From positions 62,001 to 126,000 of the forward strand of contig NZ_VFOS01000002.1 in assembly GCF_006716265.1 (NCBI RefSeq): a stretch of 64,000 nt of DNA. The letters run 5' to 3'. Of the stretch, positions 44,701-52,515 are shown piece after piece. The stretch is from Rarobacter faecitabidus (GTDB lineage Bacteria > Actinomycetota > Actinomycetes > Actinomycetales > Cellulomonadaceae). Below the pieces are notes generated by a model. The model made no database searches. It was given only the letters and a program-made list of their open reading frames with translations, and had not been told where the DNA came from. The stretch's first letter is position 1. Each line of letters opens with the position of its first letter. Position numbers and translations under genes: made by a program.

Positions 44701-46165
44701 CCTGAAGTTTGCCGCCCACCACGACATCGCCGCTGACGCTGGTCGTGTCGACCTCTCGGACGACGGCATCGGTCGAGGCGAATACGTCGCGGCCGGTGAT
44801 GGTTCCGTTGGCACCGTAGTTGCCGGTGAAGGTCTCCTGGCTCGCGGTCCAGCTCGTGTCGAACGACTGCGCGCCCTCGAGGTTAGACCCCGCCCACGTT
44901 TCCGAAACCGCGGAATCGAAGATGATCAGGTCGTCGAACGCGACTGCCGAAGGGCGCCCGCCGTCGGTGGCGAGCCGCAGTTCGAGCGAGTGCGTTCCGG
45001 TTCCCACCTGGGTGGCGAAGTTGTCGACGACGATCCAGCCGGTGTTCGAGCCGACGGCGCTTAGGGTCTTCTGCGTGCCGCTGCCGTCCACCAGAGCGTT
45101 CAGGTACCACTTGTTGGTCACCACGTCGACCTTGATCGCCAGTTTGGTCGTGGCGGTCACGTTGATGCTCCCGAAGGACTTCTTCACCGCGCCGTACGTG
45201 CTGGTCAGCGATCCGGTCACGATCTTGACGATGCCCTGGTCGCCGTTCGAGGTGAAGCTGGCCTCCTGGCTCGCGCTGGTCCAGCCGGACGCGCTGGACA
45301 TGTCGTCACGGGCGAGTACCTTCTTGTCCTGGGCCGGGTTCGCGACATCGCCGTGCAGGGTGACGTTGCTGAACGTCACCGACTTTCCCGCTCCGCCGGA
45401 GACCCAGATTCGCAATTCGAGGTTCTGCTGGCCGCTGAGCCCGGTCAGGGTCGCGAGATCGTACGTGAACGTCCCGCTGATGGTCGAGTCGTTGGGCATC
45501 AGCTTGATGCTGTTCACCTCGAAGGCCCACGCAGAACCCGCATCGAGCGCATCGACGGTGAGCGTCAGGTTCGGGGTCTCGTTGAGGTTGACTGAAACGG
45601 TCTTGTAGATCTTGCCGAACGTGTTGCCAGCGGTGACGGTCGCCAGGGTCGATGAACCCGTCGCCGTTGCCGCGGCGCGGTCCTCCTGCCAGCCGTTCGC
45701 GGGGGTGTAGGGGCCGGGCAGCACCGTGGACACGGGTGCGGGAGCGGTGCCCGCGGCGGCCTTCCTATAAGTCGTGAGTAGGTCCGGGAAACGCAGTGCC
45801 TCGTCGTTGGCGTAGTAGGCGGCGCGCAACGGAAGTTCCGGACCCCAGCTCTGCGACGTCTCCGGATCGGCCATCGTCAGATTCGTGTCGCCCTTAGCGT
45901 AGCGATCGAACGGGTTCAGCACGATGCGGGACTTGGCGAGCGATTGCCAGCGCTGCTGTCCGGCGCCCGTCATGCCAAGGTCGGCGACGGATGGCGCGGC
46001 CGCCGGGGTGGGGGTGGGCGCGGCAGTAGCGGCCAGCGGGGCGGTCACCCCCATGGTGGCGATGAGCGCGGCGCTTGCGACGGCGGCGAGCAGCGATGTG
46101 CGCATCCTGCGCGGGGACCGGCGAGGCAGCGGTCCGCCGGTGGGTACGGTTCCCTGAGTGGGCAT
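41798..46165 (-). CDS. Large secreted protein with six-hairpin glycosidase-like core and Ig-like repeats
   Basis: A 1455-residue exported protein. ATG 46165 is chosen because AAGGAG precedes it and a signal peptide follows (core SLLAAVASAALIATMGV, cleavage near ATA/A). Carbohydrate-binding-like beta domains occupy about 90-550. The central region (about 590-1000) is helical, with AYGASALDIEKTYYRAWINL, MWMSGIPGAKNVATWDTLVG, PSRKAQTAWILYNATGD and NYTQRDSEFVTSLI, resembling (alpha/alpha)6 glycosidases such as GH63/GH37 relatives. Three Ig-like domains follow (about 1100-1360) with PTGTVQLVNA motifs, then a Lys/Ala/Val-rich tail module. It probably degrades an external glycan; substrate is unknown. 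Confidence 0.78.
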   Translation of the reverse strand: MPTQGTVPTGGPLPRRSPRRMRTSLLAAVASAALIATMGVTAPLAATAAPTPTPAAAPSVADLGMTGAGQQRWQSLAKSRIVLNPFDRYAKGDTNLTMADPETSQSWGPELPLRAAYYANDEALRFPDLLTTYRKAAAGTAPAPVSTVLPGPYTPANGWQEDRAAATATGSSTLATVTAGNTFGKIYKTVSVNLNETPNLTLTVDALDAGSAWAFEVNSIKLMPNDSTISGTFTYDLATLTGLSGQQNLELRIWVSGGAGKSVTFSNVTLHGDVANPAQDKKVLARDDMSSASGWTSASQEASFTSNGDQGIVKIVTGSLTSTYGAVKKSFGSINVTATTKLAIKVDVVTNKWYLNALVDGSGTQKTLSAVGSNTGWIVVDNFATQVGTGTHSLELRLATDGGRPSAVAFDDLIIFDSAVSETWAGSNLEGAQSFDTSWTASQETFTGNYGANGTITGRDVFASTDAVVREVDTTSVSGDVVVGGKLQGTPAWNASTKQLTVTGTGFVQVYQLPDSATVGFGSAVSNATGSTATGATAWSATLPNGGVHKIAIAFKPVSTSATYAPGMTAAAAASSASTEAASAYAQNVSARVGELDAYWADYLAKVPVPQDFSLHSVPAYGASALDIEKTYYRAWINLEQNVIPATPETNSLKAQLGTGKASMWMSGIPGAKNVATWDTLVGLQTLVYADPSLAWESFTGIMDFVQPSGSAFPGEITNDPTKGGEVLPSRKAQTAWILYNATGDASKLNDIYPALKRVLDFGATNLHWTVKDRGVYNYTQRDSEFVTSLIIDLGYAKKIAAKVGATADIAHWDSIEQHLYSKFDSWFVRTDGVFQQKVTLASNDDNAAVTTGTGANGDNSVVVGSLVLPGLSARAKTAILGRFAAFNADKQWAGFGDNLKGPNINYITAGLLDNEHVTDGKVKATQFSESVIRDVTRSGWFAEVYKKNGNEQSDKPLVDGVRPSLFGIAAFIDSVWINNGFRLSLGDPSFVRLSAGHVGGISGLTAGGNPLNVDLTSQGIVLTGAAVNTTPAQCEVLAGAAGQTIQLPGACVGSGVVPAPLAAQVGLTVSPESTAVADASPAVATIDVSQADQPSRKAIGTVTLVDADTNATYGSATLANGTATVNLPTGLGVGIHRLRATFAPANAQTWAPGTSQIVTYRITGQATSTTLTLSQASQALGEAPASAQVTVTGTGGTPTGTVQLVNAANSSVLATGTLVNGSVVVTLPNTLAAGTYQLQARYVPTAGSTWEGSSSANQTLTVTDKASATLQLGLGSTSIVAGGQPQASVSITTTGQWTAGVVTIHQGSRQVARVTVGASKTAQIKLPRQLTAGKVTLQARFAGSSTVAAATSPNATLTVTKAAAKVKVKAKKTVKKGKRLTITVTVSGPAGLAKAGKATVKLGKAKAKTVKVNAKGVAKVKIKAAKRGKQKIAVAYKGSAALRAKSATASVKVK

Positions 46166-46407
46166 TGGGCTAGAACTCCTTGTAGTGCGTCCGCGACGGT
46201 GCGATACGCTCCGCGCTGACTCCATGGTCGGCACGAAACCGCGACCAAGTATGCCGGTCGCGCGCACCAGCCTAAACCGGTTTGAGCCATCGGTCCAGAG
46301 CGTATCGCCCCAGAATGACCCTCGGGGACGAAAACCGGCCGACCTCGTCAACGTTCACCGACTCGTCGAGACGGATTCACCAAGGCGTTCACGGCTACCC
46401 TGAGAAG
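46166..46407. promoter_or_regulatory. Divergent promoter region
   Basis: This 242-base gap separates the secreted glycosidase-like gene from the CopD/CtaG gene. At its right end TACCCT (46396-46401) lies six bases before the GTG at 46408, which fits a leaderless promoter. No other gene is supported in it. Confidence 0.5.
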
Positions 46408-48411
46408 GTGAACAACGGAGCCAAGGGCGTGCGCGGTCGCGCACCGGCGCAACGGAGCCGGTCGATCCTGTCGGCCCTCGCGGCAACGCTCCTCCTATCG
46501 GTCGTCGTCACCCTCCTTGCCGGCTGGTGGTCGGGAGCGCTCGATCCGTCGAGCCTGCTCGACGCGGGCCCGGTGGCGCGATTCGGGCTGCCCATCGTCA
46601 CGGTTTTGGCGGAGTTGGCGTTCGCGACGACGATCGGCGGACTCGTCCTCGCCGCAGCGCTCGTCCCCAGCCAGGCCGCGCGCCGCACCGCGCTGGTCAC
46701 CGGCGCGATCGGCGCGGGACTATGGGCGGCCTTCGCCACGGCGCGCGTGATCTTGACCGCGTCGGTCACTATGGGCGTGCCGCTCAGCGACGCCTCGTTC
46801 GGTTCCACGATCGAGGTCTTCACGACCCAGCTCGAGGGCGGACGCACGATGGCCCTCATACCGATCCTCGCGGCAGCCGTCGCCTGCGTGGCGCTCGCCT
46901 CCAGCACGGCGACGGGCGCGGGGTGGGCGCTGGCTGCCACCGGAGTAGCGGCGGCCATGCAATCGACGCTGGGCCACTCGTCCTCCGAAGGCGGGCACCA
47001 CGCCGCGCTGACCGCAATGTTCCTCCACCTCCTCGGGGCCGCCGTGTGGATCGGTCCACTCATCGCGCTCGCGGTGCTGTGGCTGCGCCGGGTCGCGTCC
47101 GGGGACGAGTTCACCGCCACCCTGCGCAGGTACTCGACGTTGGCGGCCTGGGCATACGTTCTCGTCGCCGTCTCGGGTATCGCGAGCGCGGTCATTCGGC
47201 TGAACTCGTTCGCGGACCTGCGGAGTCACTACGGGGCGATCCTGCTTGCGAAAGTCGCGGTGATCGCATTGCTCGGCGCGATAGGAGCCGCCCACCGGCG
47301 ATACGTGCTGGCGCCTGGCCGGCTCGATTCGGGGCGTGCTGCTCCCGGCGTGCGGTTCTGGCGGCTTGCAGGGGTGGAGTTGTTGCTCATGGGCGTCGTC
47401 TCCGGTCTCGCCGTCGCGCTGAGTCGCACCGCACCACCGGCCGCCACCGCCGTACCCGATGTCACGGCCGTCTACCTGGTCACCGGGCAGAGCGCCCCCC
47501 CGCCCGCCAGCGCGCTCACCTACCTGACGCAGTGGTCGCCAGACGTGCTGTTCGGGTTCGCGGCCGTGGCCGGAGCGGTCGTTTATCTGCGCTGGGCGCT
47601 GCGGCTGCGCGCCAGGGGCGACAGGTGGTCCGCCGGCCGGACCGCGGCGTGGATCCTCGCAATGATCCTGTTCGCATGGGTCACCTCGGGTGGGCCGGCG
47701 GTCTACGGCCACCTGTTCTTCAGCGCCCACATGCTGCAGCACATGATCATGGCGATGGTCATCCCGCTGCTCCTGTCCGCTGCCGCGCCGGTGACACTCG
47801 CGCTACGAGCAGTGCCGGGCCGCCGGGACGACAGCCGGGGACCGCGCGAGTGGCTGCTGACACTGCTGCACTCCAGGTGGGCGGGCTTCTTCTCCAACCC
47901 GATCGTGGCCGCGGTCAATTTCGCCGGCTCGATGATCGTCTTCTACTACACACCGGCCTTCGAATATGCGCTGCGAACGTCGCTCGGGCATGCATTGATG
48001 GTCGTCCACTTCTCGCTCGCGGGCTATCTGTTCGCCAACGCCCTCGTCGGTATCGACCCCGGCACCAAACGGCCCAGTTACCCACTGCGGCTCGTGCTGC
48101 TCCTGGCGACCATGGCATTCCACGCGTTCTTCGGGGTTGCGCTGATGAGTTCCGAGCAGTTGCTCGTCGCCAACTGGTTCGGCTGGCTCGGGCTCACTAA
48201 CGCTCTGGCGGATCAGCAATCCGGCGGCGAGATCGCCTGGGGGATCGGTGAGGTGCCCACGTTCCTGCTGGCGGTCATCGTGGCGATCAGGTGGTCCAGT
48301 TCGGACGAGCGCGACGCCAAGCGCCGAGACCGTCGGGTCGACCGAGCCGGCGACGCCGAATTGACCGACTACAACGAGATGCTGGCGAGGTTGTCGGAGT
48401 CCGATGAGTGA
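46408..48411 (+). CDS. CopD-CtaG fusion membrane protein (copper handling/cytochrome oxidase assembly)
   Basis: A 667-residue protein with about sixteen membrane segments. The first half matches CopD: helices with SLGHSSSEGGHHAALTAMFL-type His-rich motif and LLGAAVWIGPLIALAVLWL. The second half matches CtaG_Cox: SGGPAVYGHLFFSAHMLQHM with MIMAMVIPLLLSAAAP, and FHAFFGVALMSSEQLL. Such fusions occur in actinobacteria and are thought to move copper for cytochrome c oxidase. The C-terminus is charged and cytoplasmic. Start is GTG, probably leaderless. Confidence 0.9.
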   Translation: MNNGAKGVRGRAPAQRSRSILSALAATLLLSVVVTLLAGWWSGALDPSSLLDAGPVARFGLPIVTVLAELAFATTIGGLVLAAALVPSQAARRTALVTGAIGAGLWAAFATARVILTASVTMGVPLSDASFGSTIEVFTTQLEGGRTMALIPILAAAVACVALASSTATGAGWALAATGVAAAMQSTLGHSSSEGGHHAALTAMFLHLLGAAVWIGPLIALAVLWLRRVASGDEFTATLRRYSTLAAWAYVLVAVSGIASAVIRLNSFADLRSHYGAILLAKVAVIALLGAIGAAHRRYVLAPGRLDSGRAAPGVRFWRLAGVELLLMGVVSGLAVALSRTAPPAATAVPDVTAVYLVTGQSAPPPASALTYLTQWSPDVLFGFAAVAGAVVYLRWALRLRARGDRWSAGRTAAWILAMILFAWVTSGGPAVYGHLFFSAHMLQHMIMAMVIPLLLSAAAPVTLALRAVPGRRDDSRGPREWLLTLLHSRWAGFFSNPIVAAVNFAGSMIVFYYTPAFEYALRTSLGHALMVVHFSLAGYLFANALVGIDPGTKRPSYPLRLVLLLATMAFHAFFGVALMSSEQLLVANWFGWLGLTNALADQQSGGEIAWGIGEVPTFLLAVIVAIRWSSSDERDAKRRDRRVDRAGDAELTDYNEMLARLSESDE

Positions 48412-48464
48412 TGACAGTGACCGCGGCCATCACTCATCGTCGAAATTCGCGCGGAATCCTTCGG

Positions 48465-49058
48465 TCAGTGGTCCCAACTGAGGTCGCCATCGGAGCAGTC
48501 GCCTCCGGGGGTGAGGGCGAAGTCCATGAAGAGTTCTTCTCGGTAGGTCTTTCCTTGCGACTCATAGGTAATGACGGGATGGTAAATCGCGGCGACGGTC
48601 TTGGGGTCGGTCGCAGTGATTCGGCTGGCGAGGACGACATCGCTCGCGGCGGCGACTTCGCCTCCCTGGGCAGGGATCAGTCTCGCAAGGTACTCGCGAG
48701 CACCGGGGCGCTCCGAACCTGACGGGATGGGGTCGAACTGAGTGCCGAAGTACGTGAAAGGCTCGGGGTTGGGGTCAATCTGGTACTGCACGGAGGCGAC
48801 GTTAATACTGTCATGCGTCCCGACAGTCAGTATTGTGAGAGGCTCCTTCGAGCCGTTGGTCAGCCTGGACCCGAAAACTGTTTCCCCAACGACGGGCGCT
48901 GGGCCGCAGACCGAGGATTCCCCGGCATCTGAACGAACGCCGACAAGCGGTCCCTCGGATCGTGGGGAGTCGCTGCATCCGCTGATAAGAGTTACGACGC
49001 AGGCAAGGAAAGTGATGACTCTAACCTCGCCTCGCGGGCGCTTCTTGGGCAATATCAT
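48465..49058 (-). CDS. Lipoprotein of unknown function
   Basis: A 197-residue predicted lipoprotein. A basic head (KKRPRGEVR) and a hydrophobic core lead to the lipobox LISGC (Cys about 28). The mature part is beta-rich with two further cysteines (SVCGPAPV and GGDCSDGD) that could pair. No family is recognised. Its ATG overlaps the stop of a remnant frame immediately upstream by 4 bases. Base composition here is a little lower in GC than neighbouring genes. Confidence 0.7.
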   Translation of the reverse strand: MILPKKRPRGEVRVITFLACVVTLISGCSDSPRSEGPLVGVRSDAGESSVCGPAPVVGETVFGSRLTNGSKEPLTILTVGTHDSINVASVQYQIDPNPEPFTYFGTQFDPIPSGSERPGAREYLARLIPAQGGEVAAASDVVLASRITATDPKTVAAIYHPVITYESQGKTYREELFMDFALTPGGDCSDGDLSWDH

Positions 49059-49292
49059 TTCTTAGCGACAATCTGATATGCCTTGGCGTTTGCCGGAAAA
49101 TCGCCAGATCCGCACAAATTGCCACTGCGACTAGCGAACTTGACGACTAGCTTTCCCTTTGTAGACCAGCCTGTTTGTGCACTCAAGCCAACACCGTAGA
49201 AAGAAGCAGCCCCACTCCATGTGACTCTACACCAACAAACCGCGGTAGCGGCGCGCGGTGGCTTCCCCTGAATGGCCGCAGCGCAACGAAGA
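49055..49292 (-). pseudogene. Headless small secreted-protein-like remnant
   Basis: On the minus strand a frame ends in SAQTGWSTKGKLVVKFASRS, GNLCGSGDFPANAKAYQIVA and KK, then a stop overlapping the next ATG. The sequence looks like the beta-sandwich end of a small secreted protein. No ATG, GTG or TTG in frame follows the end of the heme oxygenase gene, so the N-terminus is missing. The tight overlap with the lipoprotein gene suggests a former two-gene unit. Confidence 0.4.
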
Positions 49293-49928
49293 TCAGTGGC
49301 GGGCGCCGAGCGCTGTGAAGAGCTTGGTGTTGAGCTCGAAAGCGAGCTGCGCCTCGCGTCCCGCGCGATCGAGTTCCTCACCCGTGAGCCCTAGGCCGTC
49401 GAGGCGTTCGCGGTAGATGTCCTTGAACGGCTTGGGCTTGGGGATCTCCTCGAAGTGGTAGAAGGCGAGGCCCTCGTCGCCCATACCGTAGTGGCGCTGC
49501 ATCATGCGCTTGATGATCTGCCCGCCCGACAGGTCTCCCAGGTAGCGCGTGTAGGCGTGGGCCGCATACTCCGGGACGTCGTTGATCTCGTCAATGCGCT
49601 GGGCGTAGGCGCGGGCCTCGTCCAGGATGTCGATGCTCCCATTCCATTCGGGACCGAACAGGAACTCGAGGTCCTGGCGGATCGAAGGGGTGCGCGTGAG
49701 CTCGTCGAAGATGAGCGTCCTCACGCGCGCGTCCCCACTCAGCCGCGCGGAGGCGCGCTCGAGCGCCTCGTACACGGGAAGCTGCTGCGCCGCGAGGTCC
49801 GCGTACGCGTCGACGCCGAGTTCCCCGCCCATGAGCCGAGTGATGAAGCCCGTAGTCTCGGCAGTGTCGTGTGCAGTGCGAGTGCTGGTGCGCAGATGCG
49901 CGGACAGCGCATCGGTTTGTGCGGGCAC
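49293..49928 (-). CDS. Biliverdin-producing heme oxygenase
   Basis: A 211-residue heme oxygenase. The proximal heme ligand is His in LRTSTRTAHDTAETT (about residue 20), and the distal helix is RYLGDLSGGQIIKRMM with the conserved GDLSGG. FYHFEEIPKPKPFKDIYRER matches the family end. It opens heme to biliverdin, iron and CO in the cytoplasm, for iron supply or heme detoxification. GTG 49928 has GAGAGG upstream. Two TGAC-GTCA palindromes lie just before it, and a TetR gene is encoded 1.2 kb away. Confidence 0.93.
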   Translation of the reverse strand: MPAQTDALSAHLRTSTRTAHDTAETTGFITRLMGGELGVDAYADLAAQQLPVYEALERASARLSGDARVRTLIFDELTRTPSIRQDLEFLFGPEWNGSIDILDEARAYAQRIDEINDVPEYAAHAYTRYLGDLSGGQIIKRMMQRHYGMGDEGLAFYHFEEIPKPKPFKDIYRERLDGLGLTGEELDRAGREAQLAFELNTKLFTALGARH

Positions 49929-49945
49929 AGGGAACCTCTCGTAGA

Positions 49946-49980
49946 TGACATATCGTCAGTATCGACCTGACATTTTGTCA
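49946..49980. promoter_or_regulatory. Paired TetR-type operators before heme oxygenase
   Basis: TGACATATCGTCA (49946-49958) and TGACATTTTGTCA (49968-49980) share TGAC(N5)GTCA arms and lie 22 bases apart centre to centre, two helical turns. They begin 18 bases upstream of the heme oxygenase GTG and overlap the expected promoter, so they are good candidate repressor sites. Confidence 0.7.
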
Positions 49981-50153
49981 TGTAACGCCAACCGGAGTCC
50001 AGGGTTTGTGGCGAAGATCAAGCATCGAGTTAGGTTGACCAAACCTCTCGGCGGACGCTTCCAAACTCGACTACTGCGGTATGGATAAGTCCTATATATT
50101 GGTACACTGCTCCATCATTCTCAGCACTACTTGTGCCGTCGCCCGAGGTATAA

Positions 50154-51110
50154 ATGCCAACGTCAAACCCGCCACACTCCGCATCTCGGCTCACACGATT
50201 TAGTCGTGGACTGAAGGGGCGGCTGATCGCGTCCACCAGGTACGCGCGCCAGCGTTTCACCGGTCGCCGCCATTCTCCCTACACGCGCGGACAACTCGGC
50301 CTGCTGTCGAAATACCGCGTCGCGAACCTGATCACCGACTCGGCAGGGCGGGTGCCTGTTCGCTGGTGGGACGTGGCGGACAACTTCGGCGACCTGCTAT
50401 CGCCGTGGCTCATCGAGAAGCTCAGTGGGCGGGAGACGGTCTTCGCCGACCGCAAGAAGCCGCACTACGTCGTGGTCGGTTCGATAGCCGGACGCGCCCG
50501 TGACAACTCCGTCGTCTGGGGCACCGGCTCGTTCGGGACCGAGGGCGAGGACGAGATCGCCGCCGGCGCCGACTACCGCGCAGTACGCGGGCCGCTCACC
50601 CGTAGTCGCATCCAGCACTTCGGGGCGGATGTTCCGGCCGTGTACGGCGATCCGGCGCTGCTGTCCCCCCTGGTGTTCAACCCGTCAGTGGAGCCCGAGT
50701 ACGAGGTGGGCGTCGTCCTGCGCTGGTCGGAGCGCGCACGCCAGGGTGCGGACTTCGGCGACGGCGTCCTGGCGATCAATCTCGAGACCACCGACATCGA
50801 GGGAACAATTGAGGCGTTCCTCAAGTGCAAGCGGATCGTGACATCGTCGCTGCACGGCCTCATCATCGCCGATGCCTACGGCATACCGAACGCGTGGATC
50901 GCATCCAAGACGCCCAAGGGCGGCGAATTCAAGTACTACGACTACTTTGCGACGGTCGGCAAGTTCCGCACCGTCCAGCGCTTCGGCATGACCCGAAAGC
51001 CGGTGACGGTCAAGCGCGTCCTGCGCTCCCTGGTCTTCGATGGTCGACCGATTAAGTTCGACGTCAAGGCACTGCTCGATGCCAATCCGTTCCTCGAGCG
51101 CAAGGCCTAG
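50154..51110 (+). CDS. Polysaccharide pyruvyl transferase family protein
   Basis: A 318-residue protein. RVPVRWWDVADNFGDLLSPW, VVVGSIAGRARDNSVVWGTG, RAVRGPLTRSRI and SSLHGLIIADAYGIPNAWIA are the family signatures. Members add pyruvyl ketals to surface sugars; some act in exopolysaccharide or teichoic acid decoration. A basic head of about 45 residues precedes the domain. The ATG at 50154 abuts TATAA, so the true start could be slightly downstream. No other glycan genes are adjacent. Confidence 0.85.
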   Translation: MPTSNPPHSASRLTRFSRGLKGRLIASTRYARQRFTGRRHSPYTRGQLGLLSKYRVANLITDSAGRVPVRWWDVADNFGDLLSPWLIEKLSGRETVFADRKKPHYVVVGSIAGRARDNSVVWGTGSFGTEGEDEIAAGADYRAVRGPLTRSRIQHFGADVPAVYGDPALLSPLVFNPSVEPEYEVGVVLRWSERARQGADFGDGVLAINLETTDIEGTIEAFLKCKRIVTSSLHGLIIADAYGIPNAWIASKTPKGGEFKYYDYFATVGKFRTVQRFGMTRKPVTVKRVLRSLVFDGRPIKFDVKALLDANPFLERKA

Positions 51111-51117
51111 CGCGGGG

Positions 51118-51705
51118 TCAGGCGCCGACGGCCCGCAGTACGAAGTCCTCTGTCGCCTTGATGGCGATGCCCCGCTCAGGATCGCGCTCCGGGATCTGCT
51201 TGCCCGAGAGGCAACTGGAGACGAGGGAAACCGTGGTGGGGATGTCCTGACCGGGGAACGTGCCGTCCTCGACGCCCGCGGTGATAATCGAGGTGAGCAG
51301 CGCCTCGACCGCCACCACGTGATCGCGTAGCCGTTGCTGGGAGGGCCGGGACAGGATGGTCCGCAGGTCCGTGCCGGGTGCGAGATGGAAGACGCGTTTG
51401 AGCCCCAGTTGCGCACGCACGTAGGTCTGGAGTTGGACGAGCGGCGTCTCGGCATCCGTCAATGCCCGGTTCAGAGTCTGCATGTACTGCTCGGTCTCGT
51501 GTGCGATGAAGCCGATGAGCAGGGCCTCTTTGTCCGCGAAGTGGTTGTACACGGCGGTGCGGCCGACGCCTGCGGCGGCGGCGATGTCGGCGAACGAGAT
51601 CGCATCGAAACCGCGTTCTGACATCAAGGTGGAGAGAGCCGCGAAGAGGCGATGCCGCGTTTGCTCCCGATGCTCACGCAGCGAGCCCCCAATGATTTTC
51701 GGCAT
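51118..51705 (-). CDS. TetR/AcrR family transcriptional regulator
   Basis: A 195-residue regulator. The helix-turn-helix is RLFAALSTLMSERGFDAISF followed by ADIAAAAGVGRTAVYNHFAD KEAL. The C-terminal ligand domain (about 70-190) is helical. It is convergent with the pyruvyl transferase gene. Its own upstream region (51709-51730) contains TGACA and CGTCA half-sites similar to the pair before the heme oxygenase gene, so it may control itself and heme oxygenase. Confidence 0.85.
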   Translation of the reverse strand: MPKIIGGSLREHREQTRHRLFAALSTLMSERGFDAISFADIAAAAGVGRTAVYNHFADKEALLIGFIAHETEQYMQTLNRALTDAETPLVQLQTYVRAQLGLKRVFHLAPGTDLRTILSRPSQQRLRDHVVAVEALLTSIITAGVEDGTFPGQDIPTTVSLVSSCLSGKQIPERDPERGIAIKATEDFVLRAVGA

Positions 51706-52393
51706 GGTGACATCATGACACTATTCGTCAGGTTCCATAGAATCGGCCCCGGGCTCGCGAAAAGTTATCCACAGATTTTATGAACATGCGTGTGGGTAGC
51801 GACGTTTCCATGCCAACCATGCTGTGGATGGCTGTGGATACGCGAAATTCCGCACAAAATTCAGTAAAACCCCACTTGCATGGGCTTCCGAAGTGGGGAT
51901 AGAACTGGGGAGGTAGTTCCGTTCGAATGCCACTGACGCTCCACGCTGCCGGTGCGAATGGAACTCGATCAATCGGAGAACGGCCCGTCGCCGCCTAACA
52001 AGTGCCGCAGGTGACGCTGTGGAGACGTGCCGCGCCCGGGAGATCACATCGCAAGTCATGGGCGGAAGCCCGGAGCCACTCGTCACGGGGGTGTCGTCTC
52101 GTAGCCGGTACGGCGTGAACGACCAAGCGGTGTACGCAAGGCCCCTCGGAACCGTGATCCGAGGGGCCTTTGCGTGTCGAGGGTCCGTCCGCGCGAGTGT
52201 CGAGGGTCCGACTACGCAAAGTGGGGGCTGGCGCCGCGGCTCGCATGGGTCCACAATGAGAACCAGCGCGGGTGAATCGCGGTTCGATAGTGAGCGGTAG
52301 CGGCGTGACCGGCGTGTCGCAATGGCCACAATGGCGCAATGCTCCCGATGTCTCACATGCGGAGAAAATCGCCCGTGACCTGCAAAGATATGG
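51706..52393. other. Gene-poor stretch with DnaA-box-like words and hairpins
   Basis: No ORF is convincing over about 690 bases. It contains TTATCCACA (51765-51773), a perfect DnaA-box word, and two reverse-orientation TGTGGATnn words (51823 and 51833). A hairpin CCCCACTT/AAGTGGGG (51870-51898) is followed on the minus strand by TTTTAC, a terminator-like layout. A second strong hairpin is at 52135. TTATCCACAG words also occur beside DUF222/HNH genes in actinobacteria, so the stretch may be what remains of one. Confidence 0.4.
52135..52174. terminator. Strong orphan hairpin
   Basis: CGCAAGGCCCCTCGGA pairs with TCCGAGGGGCCTTTGCG (one bulged T) around a 7-base loop. No ORF ends nearby. It could end a transcript from an upstream small RNA on the plus strand, or the minus-strand tRNA-Gly transcript whose 3' end is 220 bases away. 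Confidence 0.6.
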
Positions 52394-52467
52394 TGGAGCG
52401 GATGACGGGAATCGAACCCGCGCTGTCAGCTTGGGAAGCTGAAGTTCTACCATTGAACTACATCCGC
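52394..52467 (-). tRNA. tRNA-Gly (anticodon CCC)
   Basis: The minus strand folds as a complete tRNA of 74 bases including an encoded CCA. Acceptor arms are GCGGATG and CATCCGC, the D-arm contains GTTCAATGGTAGAAC, the anticodon stem is TCAGC/GCTGA with loop TTCCCAA (anticodon CCC, reading GGG), and the T-arm is CGGGTTCGATTCCCG. All stems pair. Confidence 0.97.
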
Positions 52468-52515
52468 GTGCATCCTTAGATAACCTAGGGCACGCACTAG
52501 ATCATACCCGAACGA

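Noticed and set aside
50030-50260. Minus-strand 76-residue frame overlapping the pyruvyl transferase start
   Set aside because: It lies opposite a well-supported family gene, has no ribosome site and no recognisable domain.
51778-52356. 192-residue minus-strand frame in the gene-poor stretch
   Set aside because: Arg/Pro/Ser-rich sequence with no domain, crosses the strong hairpin at 52135 and has no ribosome binding site; typical of a random GC-rich frame.
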